A stretch of 6,482 nt of DNA from UBA8437 sp003445035 (GTDB taxonomy: Bacteria; Planctomycetota; Planctomycetia; Planctomycetales; Planctomycetaceae), in assembly GCA_937901285.1 (NCBI GenBank), contig CALCHI010000140.1, forward strand, positions 1 to 6,482. Direction: 5' to 3'. The notes beneath the pieces were generated by a model that was given only the letters and a program-made list of their open reading frames with translations, was not told the DNA's origin and did no database searches. The position numbers were made by a program, and so were the translations under genes. This document shows positions 1-6,482 of the stretch, piece after piece; position 1 is the first letter of the stretch, and every line of letters begins with the position of its first letter.

Positions 1-67
1 TCAGCCGAAAGCTCAGCCGAAAGCTCAGCCGAAAGCTCAGCCGAAAGCTCAGCCGAAAGCTCAGCCG
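1..67 (+). repeat. 12-bp perfect tandem repeat, about 5.6 copies, coding
   Basis: The unit TCAGCCGAAAGC occurs five times without a mismatch (1-60) followed by a partial sixth copy (61-67). The unit is a multiple of three and in frame with the secretin gene, so it encodes a Gln-Pro-Lys-Ala repeat. The array touches the left edge and may extend further. It sits in a linker just before an N-type module, where a variable-length flexible or extended spacer could be tolerated. Confidence 0.95.
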
Positions 68-2938
68 GCCGATGAGAGACCCATCCCCCCACGGGGCAAT
101 CCCCCGGCGACAGATAGACAACCGTTCAACCCAACCGAGGCGATTCTTGGTGGGTTGAAGGGCGAGGTGAAGATCGAGGTGCTCCCCGACGGTCGGTTGG
201 TCGTGATCGGTAACGAAGAAGACGTGGCGAAGGTGATGGAGTTGATCGAACTGCTTGAGGCTGGGGAAGCGTCGACCGTTCCCGGTCTTGAGCCCCTGAT
301 ACTCAAGCACGTCAACTCCGAGGCGCTGGCCGTCTTGTTGACCTCGGTCTACGAAACGCTCAACAACGCCAGATCCCAGGCGGGTCAGCGGAGCCAGACC
401 GTGACGGTGGTTCCGGTGGTCAAGCCCAACGCGGTCCTGATCCTGGCTCCCGACAGTGACCTCCGGGCGATTATCGATCTCGCCATGGAACTCGACCAGC
501 CGGTGGATCCGGCGACAGAGTTCGAAATTTTCCGGTTGAAGCACGCACCGGCGGGCCAGGTGGCCACGATGCTGGAGGATATTTACCAGGAGGGACAGGA
601 TCGCCCGGGGCTCTCCACTCGCATGACGGTGTATCCCAATGTGCGGACCAACTCGATCGTCGTGCAGGCACGACCCCGTGATCTGCAGGAGATCGCGGCA
701 CTGATCAAGAAAATGGACCTCGACAGTGCCAGTTCGGTCAACCAGTTGCGGGTCTTTCAGCTCAAACATGCCATCGCTGAGGAACTCTCCGAGACGATCA
801 ACCTGGCGATCCAGAGCGTGATCAACCCGGCCCGGCAACCGACCGGTTCGGGGGTCGGAGGTTTTGGAGGTGGTGGCGTCGGTGGTGCCCAGTCGGCACA
901 GCAGTTGCGGGATGTTCGCAGTGCGGTGCTCGAGTTGCTTCCGGATGTGGGGACGAAGGACGGCAAGGTCGTTTCCGGCATCCTTTCGGAGATCCGGATC
1001 AATCCCGATGCGAGGACCAACAGCCTGGTCGTGACCGCGCCGGAACGCAGCATGGTGATGATGAAGCGACTGATCGAAAGCCTCGACAAGCCGACCAGTG
1101 TCGTAGCCGATATCAAGCATTTCCTGCTCGAAAACGCTGACGCCACGAGCGTGTCTGACCTGCTCGCCGAACTGTTTGTGGCTGACGACGGTGGCCAGGG
1201 CGGACAGTTGGGTGTGCAGTTGGCCGGGGCCGAAGATGCCAGCAGCAGCATCGTCCCGCTGCGGTTCAGCGTCGATGTCCGTACCAACAGTATCTTCGCG
1301 GTAGGGGGCCGAGAAGCGCTCGAAGTCGTGGAAGCCGTGGTGGCTCGCCTGGACCAGAGTGACATCCGCCAACGAAAGACCGAGGTCTATTCACTGCAGA
1401 ATCAGCCGGCTGCTGATATCGCCAACGCGGTCAATACCTTCCTGCAGTCGCAGCGCGACCTGCAGCAGATTGACCCCGACCTGGTCAGCCCCTTCGAGCA
1501 GATCGAGCGGGAGGTGATCGTGGTTGCCGAGCCGAGCACCAACACCCTGATTGTCAGCGCCACGCCCCGGTACTACGACGAGGTCATGAAAATGATCGAG
1601 ACGCTGGATCGGCCGCCTGAGCAGGTGACCGTCCAGGCGTTGATCGTCGAAGTGGAACTCAACAACACCGACGAATTCGGTGTGGAACTCGGATTCCAGG
1701 ATACCGTGCTGTTTGACCGCGGAACCGTCGCTTCGATCGAAACGATCTCCGAGACGGTCCAGCAAGGAGGCAACGACCAGACGATCACCCAGAACATCAT
1801 CTCGTCCGAGGGTGTTCCCGGATTCAACTTCAACCAGCCGTTCCTGGGCAACAACACGCTGGGGTCGGTGGCATTCCCCGCCTCGGTGGGCAAACAGGCT
1901 CTGAGCAATTTCCAGATGGGGCGGGTCAACGGCGACCTGGGCTTCGGTGGCCTGGTTCTGTCGGCCGGTTCCGAGTCGATCAACATCCTGTTGCGGGCTC
2001 TTTCGGAGAACCGTCGTGTCGAGGTTCTCTCGCGACCCATGATCCAGGCACTGCACAACCAGCTTGGTTCGATCGTCGTCGGCCAGACGTTCCAGCAGGT
2101 CAACGGGCTGGGTGCCCAGAACACGTTGACCGGAGTGTCGCAGCCGCAGCTTCAGGAGCGTGCCGTCGGAATCCAACTCCAGGTTACCCCGCGGGTCTCA
2201 CCCGATGGATCGATCACCATGGAGGTGGTTGCGACCAAGGACGGGATCAACCCGACCAGGTCGATCCCGATCATCTCTGATTTCCAGACAGGCACGACGA
2301 TTGATTCACCGGTCATCGACACCGTGACCGCCCAGGCCAGCGTCAGTGTCCAGGACGGCCAGACCATCGTGCTGGGCGGCATGATTTCACAATCGGAAGG
2401 CACGATTGAGAGAAAGGTGCCTTGGTTGTCCGACCTGCCGGTGCTGGGAACGGCTTTCCGATTCGACTCGAAAACCAAGTCACGCTCTGAACTGTTGATC
2501 TTCCTCACGCCCAGGATCATGAAGACGCCCGAGGATTACGAGGAACAGAAGCAGGTCGAGGCCGAACGGATGGCCTTCTCGATTGAGAAGGCTGAAGAGA
2601 TCAGCGGTCCGGTGATGTCGCTTCCCGAGCCCGACTCCGAGAAGAAGGCAAACGAGAAGCCGAAAGCGAAGAAACCGGAACCCAAGCCGATGTCGCGGAA
2701 GAAGGCCCCTGCTACGGAGAAACCGCAGAAGAAGACCGAGCGGGGGGATGAAAAGAAAACCGGGCAGCTCCAAGACGATGACATCTCCAGAGCCTCGATG
2801 ACCACTATCGGATCCGACGACCTCGACACCCGAAACTTCGCTTTGCCGAAGGAAATCGATGGGTTCGAGGAAAGCGTTCCGTCCCGGCCGGCCACGATGT
2901 CGCCGGTGAGACGGTTCTTCCGGTCATTGGTCCCCTGA
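2..2938 (+). CDS. Secretin (GspD-like outer-membrane pore protein), 5'-truncated by window edge
   Basis: The reading frame is open from base 2 to the TGA at 2936-2938, so the gene begins upstream; the TTG at 155 is an internal Leu codon, not a start. Numbering from base 2 (978 residues seen): an Ala-Gln-Pro-Lys repeat and Pro-rich linker (1-51), the second half of one N-type module (53-87), then five N1-like modules at about 97-167, 172-241, 248-363, 369-451 and 460-538. Each opens with an LKH-like strand and closes with an xxN[AST] strand (KPNAVLIL, RTNSIVV, RTNSLVV, RTNSIFAV, STNTLIV). Module 3 has a Gly-rich insertion (281-299). The secretin domain (541-841) shows VTVQALIVEVEL, VPGF, VLSRPMI, VQDGQTIVLGGMI, VPWLSDLPVLG and ends LTPRIM. 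A charged tail (842-978) follows. Known for the family: such proteins form multimeric outer-membrane channels for folded exoproteins or pili. It is longer than usual GspD, which has three N1-type modules. It could equally serve a type IV pilus-like system; gspD is not asserted. Confidence 0.93.
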   Translation, partial: QPKAQPKAQPKAQPKAQPKAQPADERPIPPRGNPPATDRQPFNPTEAILGGLKGEVKIEVLPDGRLVVIGNEEDVAKVMELIELLEAGEASTVPGLEPLILKHVNSEALAVLLTSVYETLNNARSQAGQRSQTVTVVPVVKPNAVLILAPDSDLRAIIDLAMELDQPVDPATEFEIFRLKHAPAGQVATMLEDIYQEGQDRPGLSTRMTVYPNVRTNSIVVQARPRDLQEIAALIKKMDLDSASSVNQLRVFQLKHAIAEELSETINLAIQSVINPARQPTGSGVGGFGGGGVGGAQSAQQLRDVRSAVLELLPDVGTKDGKVVSGILSEIRINPDARTNSLVVTAPERSMVMMKRLIESLDKPTSVVADIKHFLLENADATSVSDLLAELFVADDGGQGGQLGVQLAGAEDASSSIVPLRFSVDVRTNSIFAVGGREALEVVEAVVARLDQSDIRQRKTEVYSLQNQPAADIANAVNTFLQSQRDLQQIDPDLVSPFEQIEREVIVVAEPSTNTLIVSATPRYYDEVMKMIETLDRPPEQVTVQALIVEVELNNTDEFGVELGFQDTVLFDRGTVASIETISETVQQGGNDQTITQNIISSEGVPGFNFNQPFLGNNTLGSVAFPASVGKQALSNFQMGRVNGDLGFGGLVLSAGSESINILLRALSENRRVEVLSRPMIQALHNQLGSIVVGQTFQQVNGLGAQNTLTGVSQPQLQERAVGIQLQVTPRVSPDGSITMEVVATKDGINPTRSIPIISDFQTGTTIDSPVIDTVTAQASVSVQDGQTIVLGGMISQSEGTIERKVPWLSDLPVLGTAFRFDSKTKSRSELLIFLTPRIMKTPEDYEEQKQVEAERMAFSIEKAEEISGPVMSLPEPDSEKKANEKPKAKKPEPKPMSRKKAPATEKPQKKTERGDEKKTGQLQDDDISRASMTTIGSDDLDTRNFALPKEIDGFEESVPSRPATMSPVRRFFRSLVP

Positions 2939-2962
2939 CACGTCACCACTGCACGTCTCGTT

Positions 2963-2976
2963 GAACGGTTCCGTTC
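2963..2976 (+). other. Inverted repeat in the gap between secretin and lipoprotein genes
   Basis: GAACGG-TT-CCGTTC is a perfect 6-bp inverted repeat with a two-base centre, in the 65-base gap. The two-base centre makes it a poor RNA hairpin, but the symmetry would suit a dimeric DNA-binding protein. No promoter match was seen near it. The rest of the gap holds nothing recognisable. Confidence 0.25.
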
Positions 2977-3003
2977 CATTCTCCCACCAGCTCCAGGCCA
3001 AAC

Positions 3004-4662
3004 ATGAAGTCGTCTCCGCTCAACACGTTGTTGTTTTCCGGACTGCTGCTGACCACTTTGGTGTCATCCGGATGCCGGGCACCCAATGTGAAGAATTTCA
3101 CGTCGTGGGTACCTTTCGGGTCGCTGTTTGGGATCGACAAGGACGTAAGGTGGGCCGACAAGAATAATCCAGCCGTTCGGTGTGTCTGCCTGTGGCAGCC
3201 GGCCGACGGAAACTGGGAGGGGCAGTCGTGTCGCGGGTTCGGTGGGCAAGTCTTCTTCCTCGATCGTGATACCGCTCGACCTGTCGCCATCCGCGGTGAT
3301 ATTCGAATCCACGTCTTCGACGATGTTGGTCCGCGCGAAGATCGAGCCAAGCCCGTTCACACATTCGATTTCACCAAGGGGGCGTGGAACGCCTTCCTGG
3401 TGAAGACCCAGTTCGGACCCGCCTACAACATCTTCATTCCCTACACCCGCAAGGGGCACGAAAAGACCGAGTGCGCTCTCAGGATCCGGATGGAGGACGA
3501 AGGAGTTCCGGCGATCTTCTCTGACATGTCCTACGTCCGGCTGGAAGGTTCGGAGAGGAAGGCCGGCTTCGAGGATGAAAGCGTCGCCGATTCCCGTTTG
3601 AAGGTGAACGGAACAGAGAAATCTGCGACAGGTCCGGCCAATGAAACTGCGATCGGACAGATCGTGAAACGGTCATCGGCTTCGAAGAACGATCGCGGCC
3701 TGCCACCCGACGTCGAAGCCCGCCTGGCGGCATTGCGACACAAGATGCCGGTCAAGGCTCGAGGAACGCCGGATCCTTCACAAGGCGAACAATTGCCCGC
3801 GGAGGCCGAGTTTCCGTCGTTGTCCGCTGATCGAGGGCGTTCGTCGGCCAACCCGGGAAGCTTCGATCCCCCCGCTTTCGCGTCACCGATCTCCGAGGAA
3901 TCCCGGCGACAGCCAAACGGTGTCCACGACAGGAACCAACAGAAGGACCGGTGGGCCGCTGGAGGTGAATCGACGCGAACCAGGCGACACGCACTGTCCC
4001 CGGCTCATCCGTTGGTGGGGCAGTCTTCGAATACTGCGTCAATCCAGCAGGTTCACGCCTCCCGGGCGACGGTCGGTGACAGCAACCGGGTAATCGAAGG
4101 AGCCACGAACCGGTTCGGTCTCATGATGGAAGATGCCGAGGCGGCCGCTGCGCGGCGGGACTGGGCCCTGGCTATCAAATTGGCTTCACGGGTCGACCGG
4201 GCGGTGCGGGATGAGAATGCGAGTTGGCCGGTCCAACGGCCAACGCCGTCGGCGATGGTCGCACAATGGGAGATCCAGCGGATCGAAACTGCCGCGGGCG
4301 GCGACCGGTCCCAGTGGGACGCCAGGATCGATTCCCGGGTCGATGACTATCTCAAGGCCTCGAAAGCTCAGCTCGATCAGAACAAAACTTCCGAAGCGCG
4401 TCGCTTGGCCACGGTCGCTCACTTGATCTCTCGAGGGGCTGTGCAGTCCGACGGTCTGAAGGGGCGGTCTGCGTCCTCGAGTCGTTCTTCGATGGCGGCA
4501 CCCTCGACGGTCACGGTTCCGCAACGGACCCCGGTGCCGGCCACCGACAACGGGGGGGGTGAGGTGCGTCGCCGCCATCCGCTGGATGGCAACTGGGCCG
4601 CACCGTCGCCACCACCGGCACGACCGGCGCACCCGCTCGAATCCTCAGGTGGCTTCGAATAG
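3004..4662 (+). CDS. Probable lipoprotein of unknown function next to the secretin
   Basis: 552 residues from ATG 3004 to TAG 4660-4662. The N-terminus is a signal peptide: Lys2, a hydrophobic stretch (about 8-20), then SSGC with Cys24 as the likely lipidated residue. The lipobox is imperfect (Ser at -3 rather than Leu/Val), and +2 is Arg, not Asp. Residues about 35-185 look like a compact beta-rich domain, with motifs GDIRIHVFDDVG, AWNAFLVKTQFGPAYN and IFIPYTRKG; Cys60, Cys62, Cys76 and Cys157 could form disulfides. Residues about 186-360 are Ser/Arg/Pro-rich and probably disordered. Residues about 368-480 are helical (DAEAAAARRDWALAIKLASR), followed by a Pro/Ser-rich tail. I do not recognise a named family; the N-terminal domain resembles, from memory only, conserved hypothetical proteins of planctomycetes. 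It starts 65 bases after the secretin, so co-transcription is plausible and a role as a secretin partner is an inference. No clear Shine-Dalgarno precedes the start; the lipoprotein signal supports this ATG. Confidence 0.85.
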   Translation: MKSSPLNTLLFSGLLLTTLVSSGCRAPNVKNFTSWVPFGSLFGIDKDVRWADKNNPAVRCVCLWQPADGNWEGQSCRGFGGQVFFLDRDTARPVAIRGDIRIHVFDDVGPREDRAKPVHTFDFTKGAWNAFLVKTQFGPAYNIFIPYTRKGHEKTECALRIRMEDEGVPAIFSDMSYVRLEGSERKAGFEDESVADSRLKVNGTEKSATGPANETAIGQIVKRSSASKNDRGLPPDVEARLAALRHKMPVKARGTPDPSQGEQLPAEAEFPSLSADRGRSSANPGSFDPPAFASPISEESRRQPNGVHDRNQQKDRWAAGGESTRTRRHALSPAHPLVGQSSNTASIQQVHASRATVGDSNRVIEGATNRFGLMMEDAEAAAARRDWALAIKLASRVDRAVRDENASWPVQRPTPSAMVAQWEIQRIETAAGGDRSQWDARIDSRVDDYLKASKAQLDQNKTSEARRLATVAHLISRGAVQSDGLKGRSASSSRSSMAAPSTVTVPQRTPVPATDNGGGEVRRRHPLDGNWAAPSPPPARPAHPLESSGGFE

Positions 4663-4743
4663 TCCGCACGACTCGAGCGAGACGCGGGACGTCGTGGATG
4701 ACACGATTTGTTCCGGCCGTTTCCGTCGCGGCGTCGATTTGTG

Positions 4744-4752
4744 TGCTACAAT
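4744..4752 (+). promoter_or_regulatory. Probable extended -10 promoter element for the BON-domain gene
   Basis: TGCTACAAT matches an extended -10 (TGn plus TACAAT, one mismatch to TATAAT). It ends 32 bases before ATG 4785, which leaves a leader of about 25 bases containing the ribosome binding site. No convincing -35 is seen at 16-18 bases upstream, which is acceptable for an extended -10. Its position inside the possible 4698-4785 extension argues against the upstream start. Confidence 0.5.
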
Positions 4753-4773
4753 CGACGCGGAAGTGTCTCGCGT

Positions 4774-4777
4774 GGAG
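4774..4777 (+). promoter_or_regulatory. Ribosome binding site deciding the start of the BON-domain gene
   Basis: GGAG lies seven bases before ATG 4785. It is the only clear Shine-Dalgarno sequence in front of any gene in the window, and with the signal peptide it fixes this start over the ATG at 4698. Confidence 0.6.
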
Positions 4778-4784
4778 AAACGTC

Positions 4785-5504
4785 ATGCGTCGCCTGATTG
4801 TCTGCATTTGCCTGGTTGGTGTCGCGTCCTGGCTCTGTGAGTCGACGGTGAACGCCCAGGTCGGCGGTACGAACCAGAGTCAGCCAAACCGAACCAATAC
4901 GCCCACCAGCACGGCTGGCAGCACCTTGGGAACGGGGGGGGCCGCGTCCGGCACGGGGGCAGGCACCACGACCAGTGGAATCAACCTGAACCAGGGGGCC
5001 GCCGCGCAGCCGAACATCCAGAACTTCGGTTCGGGCTTCGTCGGGCAGAGTCAGAACCAGGGCCGTTTCATCGGCAGCCAGTTTTCGGGTCAACAGCAAA
5101 TCCGCGGTGGCAATACTGGCGGACGCAACACGTTTACTGCTGGACGAGGACGGGGTGGAGCCGGTGGTGGTCGGAACACGAATCGCAACCGGACAACTGG
5201 GCGGAACACTCGCACCAAGCGGGTCCGACCTCGGCATCGCGTCGCGTTCTCTTTCACGTCTCGAACCACGGCGTCTGCCAAGGTATCGCTCGATGTCCGC
5301 TTCTCGCTGCTGCTGGATCGGCGTCCCGAGTTTCGGGGCGTGAAGATCGTCGCTGGCAAGGCGGGCGAATTGACCCTGTCGGGCAAGGTCCCCGACGCTA
5401 CCGCCCGCCGAATGGCCGCCGCCCTCGTCCGGATGGAACCGGGCGTCCGGAAGGTGACCAACCAGTTGAGCGTGGCCGCTGCCCCGGAGTCGGGCAGCGA
5501 ATAG
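4785..5504 (+). CDS. Secreted low-complexity protein with C-terminal BON domain
   Basis: 239 residues from ATG 4785 to TAG 5502-5504. The frame stays open upstream to an ATG at 4698, but the 4785 start is chosen because it begins a good signal peptide (MRRLIVCICLVGVASWL, likely cleaved after VNA at residue 24), has GGAG seven bases upstream, and follows a likely -10 box. Mature residues 25-150 are rich in Gly, Asn, Thr, Gln and Arg, with FVGQSQNQGRFIGSQF in the middle and a strongly basic stretch (about 119-151). Residues about 157-231 fit a BON domain: helix, strand VKIVAGKAGELTLSGKV, helix DATARRMAAALVRM, then PGVRKVTNQLSV. BON domains are found in periplasmic and envelope proteins such as OsmY and are proposed to bind phospholipid or other ligands. 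Here the domain is single and the protein probably acts in the periplasm or at the outer membrane. Function of the low-complexity part is unknown. Confidence 0.88.
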   Translation: MRRLIVCICLVGVASWLCESTVNAQVGGTNQSQPNRTNTPTSTAGSTLGTGGAASGTGAGTTTSGINLNQGAAAQPNIQNFGSGFVGQSQNQGRFIGSQFSGQQQIRGGNTGGRNTFTAGRGRGGAGGGRNTNRNRTTGRNTRTKRVRPRHRVAFSFTSRTTASAKVSLDVRFSLLLDRRPEFRGVKIVAGKAGELTLSGKVPDATARRMAAALVRMEPGVRKVTNQLSVAAAPESGSE

Positions 5505-5506
5505 CC

Positions 5507-5518
5507 CCCGGAACCGGG
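5507..5518 (+). terminator. Short GC-rich hairpin just after the BON gene stop, weak terminator candidate
   Basis: CCCG (5507-5510) and CGGG (5515-5518) pair around the loop GAAC, starting two bases after the TAG. The stem is only four base pairs and only two Ts follow, so the case for termination is weak. Confidence 0.2.
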
Positions 5519-5551
5519 TTGGCTAACCTGGTCGGGTTGTAGCGGTTTTTC

Positions 5552-5578
5552 CGGAAACGACAGCAGTCGGTCGTTCCG
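5552..5578 (+). other. Imperfect inverted repeat (hairpin) in the gap before the STN-domain gene
   Basis: The arms CGGAAACGAC (5552-5561) and GTCGTTCCG (5570-5578) pair over nine base pairs with one bulged A and an eight-base loop. There is no T-run after it, so it is not a typical intrinsic terminator. It may end the BON-gene transcript or sit in the leader of the next gene; chance is also possible. The left arm overlaps a 10-bp palindrome TTTCCGGAAA (5548-5557). Confidence 0.35.
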
Positions 5579-5654
5579 CACGGTCGATATTCCTTGTGGG
5601 CGCGGTGTGCGCCAACTCAAGTGAGAATCCGATCGAGCGAGAGTGACGACCGCG

Positions 5655-6482
5655 ATGAATCGATCCTTGCGAGCGGCCGGGGGTGTTCTGGCCATCGGGG
5701 CAGTGTTGACCACGGTGATGGCTGGCATCGCGGTGTTTGATCAACGGACCACCGATGGGTATTCGGATCACGCGGGTGAGACAGCCGCTGTTGACCCGGC
5801 AGTGACGTGGAAACAACTCGAAGTGTCTCTCGATGCGATCGACAGACGAGTCGATGAATTGAGCCGACAGTTGATCAAGGAGTCGGAATCGACCCGGCGA
5901 GGCCAAACGGAACTCGAGTCACGATTTCGCGATGAGTACCGGGCGGAACTGGACCGGGGGCTGGCCAGGGCCTTCAGTGACACGAGGCTGGTCGAGACGA
6001 TCGAGAACACGCTGGCATCTCGTGGAGACAGGCAGCAGATCGAATCGATCGAGGCGCGGTTGAAGATGTTGGCAGGAACGATTGAACGGCAGGCCGATTC
6101 GACCGCGGCACTGCGTGCACAAATGGGTCAACTTCAACCGGCGATGCAGGTGTCGGTCACCCCTGGGAGGCCTGGACGTTTTACGATCGAGGCCAGGCAG
6201 GTGCCGCTGGCCGATGTTCTCAGGCGACTCGATGCAGTCAGCGACTGGAAGTTCCAGGCCACCATGGCGGCGACGGCCAAGGTCTCGATCGAGCGACTGG
6301 ACGGTGTCACAATCCAACAGGCTCTGGAGGTGCTGTTGCCGGCAGCCGGTTGTGCTGCCCGGCTCGATGGTCACCAGGTCCACGTGATGTCGCTGGCCGA
6401 AGCCCGTCGAGAACGCAGCCGGGCGGTTCCCGCACCGGCCAGTGAACCGTCCAGTGACACGGTTCGCGAGGTGATCATCGAC
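5655..6482 (+). CDS. Coiled-coil and STN-domain protein, secretin-related, 3'-truncated by window edge
   Basis: The frame opens after a TGA at 5622-5624 and stays open to the last base, giving 276 residues from ATG 5655; GTG 5643 in the same frame is an alternative start. Residues 7-28 are hydrophobic (LAIGAVLTTVMAGIAVF), a signal peptide or membrane anchor. Residues about 50-160 are charged, mostly helical and heptad-like (LEVSLDAIDRRVDELSRQL, IESIEARLKMLAGTIERQ), suggesting a coiled coil. Residues about 176-246 fit the STN (secretin and TonB N-terminus) fold: FTIEARQVPLADVLRRL, VSIERLDGVTIQQALEVLL, then a Gly-Cys turn and QVHVM. A Pro/Ser linker and REVIID begin another strand at the edge. 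STN domains form the N0 part of secretins and the signalling domain of some TonB-dependent receptors. The product may be a second secretin or a periplasmic partner; the C-terminal part, outside this window, would decide. Only a weak GAGAG (5639-5643) precedes the start. Confidence 0.82.
   Translation, partial: MNRSLRAAGGVLAIGAVLTTVMAGIAVFDQRTTDGYSDHAGETAAVDPAVTWKQLEVSLDAIDRRVDELSRQLIKESESTRRGQTELESRFRDEYRAELDRGLARAFSDTRLVETIENTLASRGDRQQIESIEARLKMLAGTIERQADSTAALRAQMGQLQPAMQVSVTPGRPGRFTIEARQVPLADVLRRLDAVSDWKFQATMAATAKVSIERLDGVTIQQALEVLLPAAGCAARLDGHQVHVMSLAEARRERSRAVPAPASEPSSDTVREVIID

Noticed and set aside
1..67. CRISPR-like array
   Set aside because: The 12-bp units abut with no spacers and are in frame within a coding region.
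155..157. TTG as start of the secretin gene
   Set aside because: The frame is open upstream to the window edge with coherent coding content (Ala-Gln-Pro-Lys repeat, Pro-rich linker), no signal peptide follows the TTG, and it falls just before an N-type module.
757..1365. 202-codon open frame on the - strand
   Set aside because: It is antisense to the N modules, and its Ser/Thr/Arg-rich composition is typical of a shadow frame.
1391..2176. 261-codon open frame on the - strand inside the secretin gene
   Set aside because: It is antisense to the conserved secretin motifs, and its His/Asp/Arg-rich translation resembles no protein; a by-product of high GC.
4362..4376. CGAAAGCTCAGC, identical to a rotated unit of the left-edge repeat
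   Set aside because: A single copy inside the lipoprotein gene coding Lys-Ala-Gln; no array around it, so probably chance from shared codons.
4698..4784. ATG 4698 as the start of the BON gene, adding 29 residues
   Set aside because: The ATG at 4785 has a Shine-Dalgarno and begins a proper signal peptide, and a likely -10 lies inside the proposed extension.
5090..5728. 212-codon open frame on the - strand spanning the BON gene 3' end and the following gap
   Set aside because: It overlaps the BON domain and the start of the STN gene, its translation is Arg/Pro/Thr-rich without motifs, and there is no supporting start signal.
5919..6383. 154-codon open frame on the - strand
   Set aside because: It lies antisense to the coiled-coil/STN coding frame, which explains the region better.

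Overview
The window looks like part of a planctomycete (Planctomycetota) chromosome. The inference rests on high GC content, wide use of GTG/TTG-rich codons with few clear Shine-Dalgarno sites, an unusually long secretin, and neighbouring low-complexity secreted proteins of a kind typical of that phylum. I cannot name a genus from sequence alone.

Layout, all on the + strand: (1) 2-2938, the 3' part of a secretin gene of the type II/III secretion superfamily, entering from the left edge. It opens with a perfect 12-bp tandem repeat that encodes an Ala-Gln-Pro-Lys linker, continues with five complete N1-like periplasmic modules and the membrane-pore domain, and ends in a charged tail. (2) 3004-4662, a probable lipoprotein of unknown function with a beta-rich N-terminal domain, a long disordered middle and a helical C-terminal region. 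(3) 4785-5504, a small secreted protein with a Gly/Asn/Thr/Gln/Arg-rich region followed by a C-terminal BON domain, with its own likely extended -10 promoter. (4) 5655-6482, the start of a second secretin-related gene running off the right edge: membrane anchor or signal peptide, long coiled coil, then an STN (N0-like) domain. Gaps between genes are 65, 122 and 150 bases.

All four products appear to be exported to the envelope. A reasonable reading is a locus for a type II secretion-like or related outer-membrane machine: the secretin forms the pore, the lipoprotein may be a partner, the BON protein may bind membrane or matrix, and the coiled-coil/STN protein is either a second secretin or a secretin-interacting component. 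Only the secretin, BON and STN assignments rest on recognisable families; the cooperation is inferred from gene order. No RNA genes, insertion sequences, CRISPR arrays or attachment sites were seen.
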